Source: UBA6164 sp964344155 | GTDB lineage: Bacteria > Patescibacteriota > Gracilibacteria > BD1-5 > UBA6164 | Direction of reading: 5' to 3' | Assembly (NCBI GenBank): GCA_964344155.1 | Contig: CAYFMG010000003.1 | Coordinates: 1 to 64,000 of the forward strand | DNA length: 64,000 nt | Shown: one piece after another, positions 51,767-61,923 of the stretch | Position numbering within the stretch: position 1 is the stretch's first letter | Layout: every line of letters starts with the position of its first letter | The notes under the pieces: generated by a model | What the model was told of the DNA's origin: nothing | Database searches by the model: none | What the model saw: only the letters and a program-made list of their open reading frames with translations | Program-made: the position numbers and the translations under genes

Positions 51767-53272
51767 ATGCAAATAAATAGTTTTCCTGATCAATTAATAC
51801 CACATATAGATAGTAAACTTCCTTTTCAATATACAGAAGGAAGTAAAAGACAAGTAAAAAGTATTCTAGAAAACTGAGTAAATGACCAAGCTCCCAAAAG
51901 AGTACTTGTTGAATGAATAACAATAGACTGAGCTGAAAGTAAGGATTTAGATGATGGAATATGGGCAGAAAGAAAAAAAGACTGATGATATACTATTTTT
52001 GTCTCAATTGCTGATCCTACTGAGTATATAGATATTCTTTCTAGTATTGATATAGATGCTATGAATAAGTGAACAAGTATATATTTAAATGAAGATTCAA
52101 TTATTCATATGTTACCAAAAGAGTTAGCTACAGATTTGGTTTCTTTAAATCATAATACTACAAGATTAAGTCAAACAGTACAAATAGATTATAATGATCA
52201 AATGGATGTTATATCTACTGAAATTTATGAATCAAAGTTTTATAATAAAAATAGATTTGATTATTCTGAGTTTAAAGAACAGTATTTTAATGAATGACAT
52301 GAGTTTCATAATAGATTAAGGCTTTTAGATGAAATAGGGCAAAAATTAAGAAAAAAAAGACTTGCTAAATGAATAATTGTTGATTTTGATGATGCTGAGA
52401 GATATTTATGAAAAAGTTTTTCTTGATGAAAAAATATAGCATCGAGACTTATTGAAGAACTAATGGTCTCTACTAATATTCAAGTTGCTTTATTTCAAGA
52501 AAAGAACTATGAAAAACATTGAATATATAGGAATCATATGCCTGAATTGGAATGAGTAATAAATATACCAAAACAACTAGAAAGAGCATTTTACTTAAAG
52601 AGTATGATGTTTCATTATTGATTAAAGGAAAAATCATATACTCATTTTACATCACCTATAAGAAGGTATTTTGATTTTATATTACATAGGCAATTAAAAG
52701 CTTTTTTAAGAAATGATGAATTTCCATATGATGAGGAAAGTCTGAGAAAAATAATTAATAGATATTTAAATGGACAACTTAATAAGGTATATTTTCTAGA
52801 AAAAGCTTATCATTTTGAAGAAAAAGTAAAAAAGAAATATAAAAAAGTACATAGTAAAACAAATTGAGATGTTAGTTTAAAAGATATGAAAATTAATCTA
52901 CAACATTGAGTAAAACAATGATTAAAGTTACCAAAAATAATGAGAGATAATATAATAGATAAAATTAATTGATGAGCTATAAAATGAGACTGGATGCGGT
53001 TGATTGGTACATATATACTTAGTGATGAAAAAGAGATAATAGAAGCATTGAGAGATAGATTATTAAACTGAGAGTCAAAATGAAGATATAGAAATATTCT
53101 TAACTCTATATCTTCAACAAAACTTACAAGAAGAAGGAATGATGTAATATTTACTATAAGAGAAAAAAACAAAAAAATACATATTTTTATAAATAATTCT
53201 TTAGTTGTTAGATGAGCTAATACACCTAAAGAAGCTATAATTAAATTATTTAATTATTCATTAAAAAAATAG
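51767..53272 (+). CDS. RNase II/RNB-domain ribonuclease
   Basis: The 501-aa exoribonuclease has an RNB catalytic domain: ITIDGAESKDLDDGIWAE (the DPxxAxDxDDA-like acidic site), TIFVSIADPTEYI, SIIHMLPKELATDLVSLN, EELMVSTNIQVALF and YTHFTSPIRRYFDFILHRQL. Cold-shock and S1 RNA-binding domains are absent or much reduced, so it is shorter than RNase R. It degrades single-stranded RNA 3-prime to 5-prime. Start ATG 51767; ends in a terminator hairpin shared with the convergent gene. Confidence 0.94.
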
Positions 53273-53299
53273 AAACTTAATATTAAGTTTCTATTTTTT
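53268..53299. terminator. Bidirectional terminator after the RNB gene
   Basis: The stem AGAAACTTA / TAAGTTTCT contains the TAG stop and serves both convergent genes. Confidence 0.75.
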
Positions 53300-53884
53300 A
53301 TTGTAGCTTTCAATTTTTCAAACTCTATCAAAAAAATCTTTTTTAAATCACTTAGCATCTCAGAAATCAGAAAACTTTTTTTCCCATTTATGTCATCATG
53401 GATATTTTCTAGCATGTTTTATAGGACACCAATATCTTTCTGTTCTTCATCATACTTCAACAGTATAAGAAAAAAGTCAGTTTACATATGAGCAATATAA
53501 ACAATTAAGTTTTTGTATAAAATTAAGGTAATCTAATTCTTTTCTATCAAAAACTATGTACTCAGATCTATTAACAATAGGAATTTTGTATAATCTAAAA
53601 GCTGTTTGCTGAAAGATAAAAAGCATTAAATCAAGAAATAATGCAGGAAAAATCATAGCATAAATAAAAGGCATAGATAATATTTCTCTAATCTGAGCAG
53701 AAAAAATAGTATCAAGTATAGACCTTTTTTGTTTTTTATTTTCTCTTATAGCTTCTGTATTAAATACAATCTTACCTCATTTTATAGTAAAGCCATATTT
53801 ATCCATAAGTCTTATATATTCTTCTTTTAGTTCTTGTTTTTTTCTGTCTATCTCTGCTAATATAGCATTTATCTTTGATTTCAT
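53291..53884 (-). CDS. Membrane protein with cysteine motif, conserved hypothetical
   Basis: The 197-aa product has an N-terminal basic coiled coil, two closely spaced hydrophobic segments (residues about 75 to 110), then LNCLYCSYVNGLFSYTVEVGGRTERYWCPIKHARK. The CxxC pair and the later Cys with TERYWCPIKHAR are characteristic of a widespread hypothetical family I know from many proteobacteria and CPR, without assigned function. Possible metal binding. Ends at the RNB-gene terminator. Repeat copy 4 lies upstream. Confidence 0.65.
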
Positions 53885-53910
53885 AACTCTATTATTAATT
53901 TTAAAAAAGT

Positions 53911-53942
53911 TCCTCCCCTGTTAGGGGGAGGTTAGGAGAGGG
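53911..53942. repeat. Diverged palindromic dispersed repeat, copy 4
   Basis: The stem CCTCCCC-TGTTA-GGGGGAGG is followed by TTAGGAGAGGGA. It has the same layout as copies 1 and 2 (hairpin plus TTAGG...GGG) and ends within 2 nt of the SSB-like gene's stop. Confidence 0.7.
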
Positions 53943-53943
53943 A

Positions 53944-54225
53944 TTAAAATGGTATATCATCAACTGATATATCATCTGATGTAGTATTGTTACTTTGAGC
54001 TTGTTGTTGTCCTCAAGTGTTTTCAGGATTATATTCATTTAGTGTAAAGTAGTGTGTATCTCCATATTGTCCTACTTCCCTTCTTTTACTCATCGTCATA
54101 TTTACATATCCTTTTTCATTAGCATATTGTTGTAATTTTTCAAGATTAAAACTCATATTAAAAAATTCTCCAAATTGTCAGTTTATAGCTTTACAGCTTG
54201 TTCCTTCTATATATGTTTTAGCCAT
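53944..54225 (-). CDS. SSB-like single-stranded DNA-binding protein
   Basis: The 93-aa protein ends with the tail SDDISVDDIPF, the acidic-hydrophobic SSB C-terminal peptide that binds SSB-interacting proteins. Upstream is a short beta-barrel-like core (YIEGTSCKAINGQFGEFFNMSFNLEKLQQYAN) and a GQQQAQSNNTT linker. The core is shorter than typical SSB (110 aa) and the canonical Trp residues are absent, so it may be a divergent SSB or phage-type variant. Starts ATG 54225. Confidence 0.7.
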
Positions 54226-54315
54226 ATTAATTAATTATTTAAAATAAAATACGTGCTTATTTTATTATTAAAAAGTATTATTTCAATAGGTTTTTATTTT
54301 TTATGTGAAAAAGTT

Positions 54316-55350
54316 TTAAATTAAAAATTCTTCATCTTCAAATACTTTTTTATCTCAGATAAATATTTCTTTTATATCAGGAAATATATCTATATGATAT
54401 CTTTGAGTTATTTTTTTATCAAATTTTTTTCTATATATTCAGTGTTTTTTTCAAAGTGACAAATGAAATCAAGCTATTCTCTCAAAAGCATTCACATCTG
54501 ATAGAGTTTTTTCTCTTGTTATTCAATTATTTAATCAAAAACCTAATTCTCTCATAAATACTTCATTATCCTCAGCGTCTTTTATCATATAACACATTTC
54601 GATAAAGTCTCCTGGAGTATCTGGAGAAAAATATGTAATTTTTGATTTTTGAATTTTTATTTTAAATGGTTTGACAAATTGTACTTGTAAATCTTTAGCT
54701 GGATAAGCATATATACTTAAATCACCATTAACTAAGTTAAAGTTTTTAGCTTCTGTGAAGTTTTCTCAAATAGGAAATGTTCCTCATCTATTTTTTCATT
54801 CATAATTTCCTGTGTTTTGTTTCATGTCTTCAAAACCTCCTGTTATCTCTAGTTTTGAGCCATCATTACATATAAATTTCATAGTATCAGCTTTGTCTGA
54901 TAATTTCTTAAGTTTATTTGATAATTCTTCGTAGTAAGGGGTTTTGTATTCTATAGCATCTGCATAATTTTCTATTTCGTGTTCTTTTATATATGATAAG
55001 TGATTGTGTTCTAAACATCCTACTCAATTTTTATGTAGACTTAATCTTATTCTAAAATTTTCTAGTCTAAAGTTTGTTGATTGGATCAGTATAACAGTTG
55101 AGTTTTGTTTTAAAGATAATAGTTTTTCTTTTAATTGCATTTTGTCTACTGTATCAAAATTTATTAGTTCAGTATTTTTTATTCATTCCAGCGCTATTAT
55201 GTATCATTGAGTTAACTCTCTTGCTAAACTAGAGTTTTGATCATATACTAAAATTATAGGATTGTCTTTGTATTCTTTATCTCCTATTTTTAAATTTTGT
55301 TCTAGTATATTTTTAGCTGCATTATAAAATTTATCTTGTATTTTACTCAT
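54316..55350 (-). CDS. M29 (thermophilic leucyl aminopeptidase)-like protein
   Basis: The 344-aa product shows GGTFPIGENFTEAKN, which resembles the M29 motif N-x-P-x-G-E-x-F-T-E, and MRELGFGLNNGI and FERIAGFHLSLGKK, corresponding to the G-E-F-G-x-N and H-x-A-L-G-x-S segments, followed by RYHIDIFPDIKEIFIGDKKVF. This is a divergent M29 aminopeptidase. Metal ligands are partly deviating, so activity is uncertain. N-terminal half fits the family's fold. TGA glycines present. Confidence 0.6.
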
Positions 55351-55467
55351 TTTGGTATTTTTAATAGTACATAAGTTAATTATATATTTTTTTAGAAGTA
55401 TTCAAGTTTTTTGACTATTTTTTAAAAATATATATTATTAATAAAAATTAATAAATAAAGAAATGAT

Positions 55468-56142
55468 ATGGAGATAAAATTACCTGTTGCTTTAGAGAAT
55501 ATGATATCTGAAACTTATAATCAAGTACCTTACCACAACTGGGAACATTGAAAGGTTGTTTGAGAGACTATGAGAATACTTGAAAATGATTATACTTGCT
55601 TAAGTCCTTGAGAAATGGCTTGATATTTTCATGATGCTGGACATACATGAATAGCTAATTCTCCTATAGATGAAGAAAAATCAGCTGAGATAGCAGAAAA
55701 TATATTACTAGAGTATTGATGATTTCCGGGATGATATATTCAAGATGTAAAAAATATGATTGTGTGAACTGTTTTTTCAGAAAGATGAAATATAGTAGAT
55801 TTAGAACAAAAACTTTTAGCAGATGCAGATATTTCTCATCTTTGAAAAGATTTTAATACTTTTTTAAATGGAGCTATTGCACACTTATTGGAAACTACTA
55901 ATCATAGGGAGGATTTAACAGATGAAAGAATAATAGAATATTTTACTAAAGATCAAATATGATTTTTTAATTATCTTACAGGTATTACTTGAGATAAAAA
56001 TAATCCATTTCTTACAGAACAAGCTAAGTTTTTCTTGCCAGGTTTTTCAGGTAATAGAGATGAATTATTGGAAACAATAGAAAAAAATCCAGAATTACTT
56101 ATTTCCTTAACAAGAGATTTTGAAGAAAAATGCTACAATTAA
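55468..56142 (+). CDS. HD-domain phosphohydrolase
   Basis: The 224-aa protein has the HD signature: QVPYHNWEHGKVVG (first His), AGYFHDAGHTG (H-D pair) and, later, LLADADISHLG (Asp). Substrates of such proteins include nucleotides, ppGpp or small phosphates; none can be read here. Starts at ATG 55468 (a second ATG 5 nt earlier is out of frame). Ends in a terminator that separates it from a foreign-looking gene. TGA glycines throughout. Confidence 0.82.
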
Positions 56143-56143
56143 A

Positions 56144-56176
56144 AAGCCCAGAGTTTTTACTCTAGGGCTTTTTAAA
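56144..56176. terminator. Terminator between the HD gene and the 56.2-kb foreign-looking gene
   Basis: The stem AAAAGCCCAGAG / CTCTAGGGCTTTT (one bulge) has A and T runs on both sides. Confidence 0.75.
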
Positions 56177-56187
56177 AATTGTTATTT

Positions 56188-56454
56188 TTATACCTGATAC
56201 AAGAAAAAACTTTCTCCATCATATATAAAATCACTATATAGTTCTGCAGTATCATAAGGGATATTAGCTTCCCCTGTAAATAATACAAACTTTTTGGGTC
56301 TGAGACTTACAGCATTATCTTCCTCAAATACAAATCTTAACTTCCCTATTTTTACAATATGAGTAGTAATAAGGATTCCTTTCATCTTAACCTCAAAAGG
56401 TTCTTGATTAAGGATTTCTGATATCTTAACCTCAGTGAATTTTAACTTTTTCAT
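56188..56454 (-). CDS. Small hypothetical protein, standard-code-like
   Basis: The 88-aa product is beta-rich (LKFTEVKISEIL, RFVFEEDNAVSLRPKKF, YSDFIYDGESFF) and has no family I recognise. All glycine codons are GGN and no in-frame TGA occurs. A perfect AAAAGGAG is 6 nt before the ATG. Surrounding native genes have neither property. Probably acquired from a standard-code donor. Expression may use the upstream gene's promoter after its terminator hairpin, or a hidden promoter. Confidence 0.7.
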   Translation of the reverse strand: MKKLKFTEVKISEILNQEPFEVKMKGILITTHIVKIGKLRFVFEEDNAVSLRPKKFVLFTGEANIPYDTAELYSDFIYDGESFFLYQV

Positions 56455-56460
56455 ACTACA

Positions 56461-56468
56461 CTCCTTTT
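56461..56468 (-). promoter_or_regulatory. Shine-Dalgarno of the 56.2-kb gene
   Basis: AAAAGGAG lies 6 nt before ATG. Confidence 0.8.
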
Positions 56469-56489
56469 GAAAAAAACCGAAAAAATAAA

Positions 56490-56524
56490 AAAGTCTTTTA
56501 AAAGAGTAAAGACTTTTTTGTTTT
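56490..56524 (-). terminator. Terminator of the 56.5-kb gene
   Basis: AAAAAGTCTTTA / TAAAGACTTTTTT on the minus strand with T-run lies after the upstream gene's stop. Confidence 0.75.
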
Positions 56525-56533
56525 TGTCAAGAT

Positions 56534-57556
56534 TTAAGCTATTTTTTTAAATAAATCTCCATTTAGGGCTTCTCTATTATTTAAATTAATAATAGGTCAT
56601 GTTGTTTTTGAAGTTGGTTGTGAATTAAAAAACAATACTACATAAGGAGAGTTTTTTTCTTCTAAACCTTTTTTATAGAACAAATTATATTTTTCTAGTT
56701 CTTTAATATAAATTTGCTTATCAGTAAAAAATGAAACAATCTTACTCGGTCTAGGTTCTATAACTTTATTTTCATTCAAGAGTAATATATCACAATTTTT
56801 TTCTCTCATTATCATAGTTATATATACACCTGTTTTGGTATTTTTATTTTGAAGATTAATTAATGATCTTTCAAAATATTCATCAGATTCTTGTATATCC
56901 AGTTTTTGAGAATAAAATATAGTTGAGCTTAGTGTGAAAAAAGAATCATATACTAAATTATCAATTTCTCTATAAACATCGAATAGTAAAGATAAAGAAA
57001 TATCATATTTAAGAAAGTAATCTTTATTATTATATATTTGAATATATTTTGTTGGATTTTTTGTTAGACTATAAAAAATTTCATTATAGTTTACATTTAC
57101 TCAGTTAAATTTAAATCATCATTTTTGTCTCTCTAAAAGCATTTTTAGATACTCATCCATAAATTTATCATCATACTCTTGTAATTCAGGATAGCTTTCT
57201 TTTATATAGTATCCAAGCTCTAGGTATCAACTTGAAACAACTCAATTATAAAATACACTAGGATCTTCATACAAAAACATAAAATCAATTACATCTTTAA
57301 TATCTATACTTCAAACATCCTTGTATAATAATCAGTTCATTAGTCAATTTACAAAAATGTCTTTTGATTCTAGACTTAAGTCAAAACCATTTATTTTAAC
57401 TAAATTAACTACCTCTTTGAATTCTCATTTATTTATTTTTTCTAATAAATCCCAATAAGAAACAATTGTTTCATGTACTTTTTCTTTTTGTTCACTTATA
57501 AAAGATAAGGTAGCATCTGAATTATTTCATATATCTATTCATTCAAATTTTTCCAT
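56534..57556 (-). CDS. Protein of unknown function, 340 aa
   Basis: The product is not recognised. It is acidic, helix-rich, with two clear blocks (residues 1-110, helical; 180-340, mixed) and a C-terminal hydrophilic end (GPIINLNNREALNGDLFKKIA). No membrane segment, no signal peptide, no metal motif. Many TGA glycines. It has its own terminator. It resembles the unknown 34.6- and 62.5-kb proteins only in length and low complexity. Confidence 0.6.
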
Positions 57557-57597
57557 ACTTAATATTTATCGTAACAATTAAAATTACTGTAATTTAC

Positions 57598-57625
57598 TTG
57601 ACTTATTATAAATAATATCTATAAT
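57598..57625 (+). promoter_or_regulatory. Promoter of the 57.6-kb gene
   Basis: TTGACT and TATAAT are separated by 16 bp; the ATG is 29 nt downstream. Confidence 0.75.
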
Positions 57626-57654
57626 ATGTCAAGTTTTAATTTTAAATTAATATA

Positions 57655-58800
57655 ATGGAATCTAATGGAAATTGACCTAATAATACTTTAAAATTAGGTA
57701 AAGAAGAAAAAAATATTTTAAAAGCAATAAAATCTAGATGAATAGAAAATATTTGTGATTTATTTTTAACTAAAAAAAATTGAAGGTTAAAATGAAAATT
57801 TGGTGAACATAGGAGTATTAAGGCTGTATATGCTTCTCTATTCCCTTTTGCTGAAGATATAAGAACTGTCTGATATGAAGAATTATCAGAGATAGCTAAT
57901 AGTATATGATGGGAATCTATAGAAAATACTTTGGTAAATATAACTAATGTTGATCATTTAAAATCAGTTGAACAATTACAAAAAAGAGTTATTTATAGAA
58001 AATATGCTGAAAAATTAACTATATTAGATGTTGCAAGAATTATTCTATGAGAACCTAAATTAAGAATATTATCTAGAGAGAAATTAGTTGATTTATATAT
58101 GTCAATCTGAGAGTTTGATATAGCAGATAAAATACAAGATTTACCTGAAAAAGATTTATTAAGAGCTAATCCTGTATCAAAAAGAGTAAATGAAGTTTTA
58201 AATGAAGAAGATGAGGTAACTCTTTTTATTAAAAGGAATAAAAATAGACTGAATGATATAGTATCAGGATGATTATCTGAATCTATTGTTCTTACTTTGA
58301 AAGGTTTAGGTATAAACAATGTAATTGATCTATTAACTACATCAAAAGAATCAATAGAAGACTTAGATTTAGTATGATGATATGATTTAATAAGTTCTAT
58401 GTCTCTTATTACTTGAAAAAGAGTTAAAAGATGAGAAATAACTGATTATGTATTAAAACATGTAATACATAATATATGATGGTTAAAATTAAAAGATGAA
58501 ATAGCTTGAGTATTAAATAAAAAATGAATAATACATAAACAAGATTTATTAGAATTAGATATAAATAAGTTTTCTAAAAGAAAATATTATAAAGATTTAA
58601 GATGAATAGATTTGGTTAATTTACTTATTTGAAAAAAATATGAAGAATTAGATAAAATAATTATGATAGATTTTGTAAAAAGGGTATGATTGATTGATAG
58701 ATTTACAGATAAAGAATATATAGATAATTATCTTAACTCTTGAAAAACAGCGTCAACTACTGCAACAGTAATACAAGCTTCAGAATTATTTAAGTCTTAA
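57655..58800 (+). CDS. Protein with RpoA-CTD-like helix-hairpin-helix segments
   Basis: The 381-aa product contains LKGLGINNVIDLLTTSKESIEDL, similar in pattern to the helix-hairpin-helix of the RNA polymerase alpha C-terminal domain (L-x-x-x-G-I-x-x-V-x-D-L). Further helical units (GRLKGKFGEHRSIKAVYASL, YYKDLRGIDLVNLLIG) occur. No catalytic motif. It could bind DNA or protein in transcription, but this is inference. It has a strong promoter and ends in a GC-rich terminator at 58806. TGA glycines throughout. Confidence 0.55.
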
Positions 58801-58805
58801 AAATG

Positions 58806-58842
58806 CTGAAAGCGATCCTTGGTCAGGATCGCTTTTTTTTCC
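58806..58842 (+). terminator. GC-rich terminator of the 57.6-kb gene
   Basis: The stem AGCGATCCT / AGGATCGCT encloses TGGTC and is followed by eight T, an unusually G+C-rich hairpin for this genome. Confidence 0.85.
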
Positions 58843-58889
58843 TAAGAATAATTATAACATTTATTTTTAGAAATTTCTTTGTTATAATA

Positions 58890-59168
58890 TTACAAAGGAT
58901 TGTAGCGTAATATGTATGCTAATATCTGATCTTCAGGGTAATCCCAGTCAGAATTAGAACACAGTAATCGGTGTACGCATAAACACCTTTTTTCCAACAC
59001 ATCACAAAGTTTACATCTATGAGCATTAGCATATTCAACACCGTTATTATAAGTATTGATTATTTTTAATGCTTTTTCTTTAGATAAACCATATATTTCT
59101 ATAAGTTTAGCTAATATCACTTCTTTACTTCTATTTCCTATTTTCCCATATCTTACTTTCTCTTTCAT
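58890..59168 (-). CDS. Cysteine-cluster small protein, standard-code-like
   Basis: The 92-aa product has an N-terminal basic helix-turn-helix-like region (NRSKEVILAKLIEIYGLSKEKALKII) and then HRCKLCDVLEKRCLCVHRLLC, with six cysteines that may bind zinc. Its glycines are GGN, with no TGA codon. CAGGAG is 7 nt before the ATG. It is preceded by a nested 22-codon ORF (59131-59199). Probably acquired from a standard-code donor. Function unknown; possible DNA-binding regulator. Confidence 0.7.
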   Translation of the reverse strand: MKEKVRYGKIGNRSKEVILAKLIEIYGLSKEKALKIINTYNNGVEYANAHRCKLCDVLEKRCLCVHRLLCSNSDWDYPEDQILAYILRYNPL

Positions 59169-59199
59169 TTACATACTCCTGTAATATTGGTTTTTTCAT
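59131..59199 (-). CDS. Possible 22-aa upstream ORF overlapping the cysteine-cluster gene
   Basis: ATG 59199 with AAAGG 8 nt upstream encodes MKKPILQEYVNERESKIWENRK and overlaps the next gene by 38 nt in another frame. The next gene's Shine-Dalgarno lies inside it. This might allow translational coupling. Expression is unproven. Confidence 0.35.
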   Translation of the reverse strand: MKKPILQEYVNERESKIWENRK

Positions 59200-59227
59200 A
59201 TCTTTTTCCTTTAAGTAAAAAGAATTA

Positions 59228-59260
59228 TGCTATTTTGATACCTATTATCAAAATTTAGCA
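59228..59260. promoter_or_regulatory. Imperfect palindrome upstream of the cysteine-cluster gene
   Basis: TGCTATTTTGATA and TATCAAAATTTAGCA face each other around CCTAT. It is in the leader of the cysteine-cluster gene and could be an operator or attenuator hairpin. Confidence 0.5.
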
Positions 59261-59317
59261 CCCATATTTTATTTATTTTTGTAAAAAAGTCAAGACAGCT
59301 CTATTTATTCAGATATT

Positions 59318-60946
59318 TTATTGTTTTTCTTTGTAATCTATTCATTTAACTATAGATAAATTATCTGTATGAAATAATGGTCACATATAGTGCCGTACTC
59401 AATTAAAAAGTAGATCTTTTTGAAAATCATACAAATTATTTGTTGGTACTTGTGGTGCTACGATATCTTTAACATGTCTTCAGAAGCTACCAGCTACCAT
59501 ATTTAAAATATTATCACTTTTAAGTCCTCATTTTCAAGTAGAACAAGATTTTAAAACTATTGATTTAGTTTTTTTGAACAAAGGAGCATATTTTCTAAAC
59601 TTTTCTCAATCGGAAGTATTTAGGTATCAATTATCAAAATCAAATATATTATCAGAAAATTGTATTGATTTTTGACTTCAGTGTCCTCAAAGTATAAAAT
59701 GATCTATGTCTGCATCTTTTGGTAACTTAGTAGATAACTCTTTAAATACATCTTCTAGTTCTTTTTCATTTCATACCTCATAATAAAGTACATCCTGACT
59801 AGCTATAAAATTATCTTGATTATCTACAGAAAAAGCTCAATTATGATCAGATCTTGATTGAATTATTAGTATTATTTCTTTTTTTCATAGCTCTTCAATA
59901 TTTTCTCTATTTTTTATAATATGATCTAAAAAATTTTCTGATCACATTCTATCTATATCCATTATTCAAAGATTAGATAATCTTTTTATTTTCCTAGGAT
60001 CTACATCAGTTGATTTATATAATACTTCTCAAATACTTAAATTAACTTTAGCTACTTGTCATTTTCAATTTTTATCAACTCAAATTACTTTTCATGAACC
60101 AAAAGTAGTAATAGTTTTAAAACCTAAATCATTAGCACTTAAGTACCATTTTTCTTTACCATTTTCATCAAACTTTGCTATTCCTTTATCTCAAAATACA
60201 AATCATCTATTTGATATAGAATCTATTTCTCAGAATTTATGTTTTGATGCTTCATTAATTTTTATAGAAATTTCTCAAAATATATCTAGTTTAATTATTG
60301 CTTTTTCTCATTCTATTATTATTCAAGAATTTTCTCTGAAATTTGATTCTTTTACGTTTTTAACCTTTCAAATACCTAAAACACTATATTTGACGACTTT
60401 TTCCTTTCTTGTATAACTGTTTATAACTACTACTCACTGTTTTGCTTTGTATATTGTACAATCTGATTGGTGAATTGTTTTTTCTATTGCTCATATATCT
60501 TTTAATTCTATTATTTTTAATAAAGCTCTTTTTTTGATATCAAAAAATAATATATGAGTATCTGAAATAAAAGTTCCATCATCTCTAAACTCTTTAAATC
60601 ATTTTATTCAAAAACTAGAAAAATATAGAGGTCTTATAGTTCATTTCTCCAAGTTCAATAAACATAATCACTCTTCTAAAACAATTCTACCATCTGAATA
60701 TACTTGTTTAATTTCTCACATAGAAAGTTCCTCTTTTGTATAAACAGGAAACTTTAGTGTTTTATCTTTTTTGTTTATTATTGCTATACCTTTTTCTCAT
60801 ACAACAACTCAAGAATCATATGCTTTTTGTATTTTTCATATACCATATTCTTGTTGTTGTTTTTCAATACTTTTAGATAATTCTGATATATTATTTGTAG
60901 CATTATCTAGATTTGAGTCGGTTGATGTATTAAGTTTTTCAGACAA
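59318..60946 (-). CDS. Large protein with C-terminal caspase-like (clan CD) motif
   Basis: The 542-aa product has about 380 residues of repeated WD/NHL-like beta segments (G-V-V-V-G-E-K-G-I-A-I-I; GIGKVKN; GEISIKINE) and then a C-terminal domain with IDHFILGGHGSQKSIQF and, 46 residues on, IVLKSCSTGKGGLKSDNI. H-G and S-C-S-T-G placed after beta strands match the His/Cys dyad of clan CD peptidases (caspase/gingipain fold, His422 and Cys468). No signal peptide is visible; start codon TTG 60946 is the only candidate. It may be a metacaspase-like protease or a decoy fold. Several TGA glycines. Confidence 0.6.
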
Positions 60947-61014
60947 AATAAAAATAAATTAATAAATATTTCTATTATTTTAACATATTTATTAATTTAT
61001 TTCAAAAAAATGGT

Positions 61015-61797
61015 CTATTTGATTTTATCTATTTCACTAACAAATCTTTCATAACTATATCCTCCAAAACATTTCACATATTTTTTTGTATTATTATTTA
61101 TAATAATAACTTTTTGTTTTTTAGCATCAATATCAAATAGTTCATTTCACAAACTTCTATCTGATTGTATTAAATTTGTATTTTTTGAGTCATTATAACA
61201 AGTTTGTAACTCTTCTTTATCTATTCATAAACTTACAGCTTTTTCTATTGTTTTATCTATGTCTATAAAATTAAATTCTGCTTGATTTAAGTCAAAAATA
61301 GATTCTATAAATTCATAATACTTATCTTCTCAAGCTATTTCTCAAACACACTCCATTATTTCTGCTTTTTTGGGTGATCTTTTATTGTTTTGTATATTAA
61401 AATGCTTAAAAATATAATTTACATCAGCATATTTTTCTATTATTTTATCTATATTTCAAGAGTTATGGAATTTTTTACAATAACCACATTCTAGGTCTGA
61501 ATACTCTAGGATAGTTAGGTCTGAATTATTTTCACCATAAAAATATTTATTAGTTCACATTAATCTATTGTAATCTGAATCAGAAAGAGTAAAAACATTA
61601 TAATTATTATTTTTATTTTCAGTTTTTATAATTGGAGTTTTAGATATATTATTATTTTTTACAGAATTATTTAATCTTTCCATACTTCTTATATCCAAAA
61701 ACATATAAACACTAACAGATATAGTAAAAGCTATCAAGGCTAATAACACAAATAGTTTTTTTATTTTTTCCATTTTATTTACCTTTTTCTTTTTCAT
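61015..61797 (-). CDS. Membrane-anchored DsbA/thioredoxin-like protein
   Basis: The 260-aa product has an N-terminal membrane anchor (FVLLALIAFTISVSVYMFL), a low-complexity Asn-rich linker, and a thioredoxin fold: LTILEYSDLECGYCKKFH with the active site C-G-Y-C, later KHFNIQNNKRSP, AEIMECVGEIAGEDKYYEF and QSDRSLGNELF. This is the DsbA/BdbD pattern (E-Y-x-C-x-x-C). It likely oxidises or isomerises exported proteins, such as the cysteine-rich pilin. Start ATG 61797; a second ATG at 61773 is plausible. Confidence 0.86.
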
Positions 61798-61923
61798 AGT
61801 TTTATTTTAATTATTAATATAAGTATTATTATATTAATTTATAATTAAATGCAAAGTTAAATAAGGTTGATTTTTATATTGAAAAGTATATACTAAAATT
61901 ACTTATTATATAACTTTTTTATC

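Noticed and set aside
52810..53172. A 120-codon minus-strand frame
   Set aside because: It lies inside the RNB ribonuclease gene, which reads through it in code 25.
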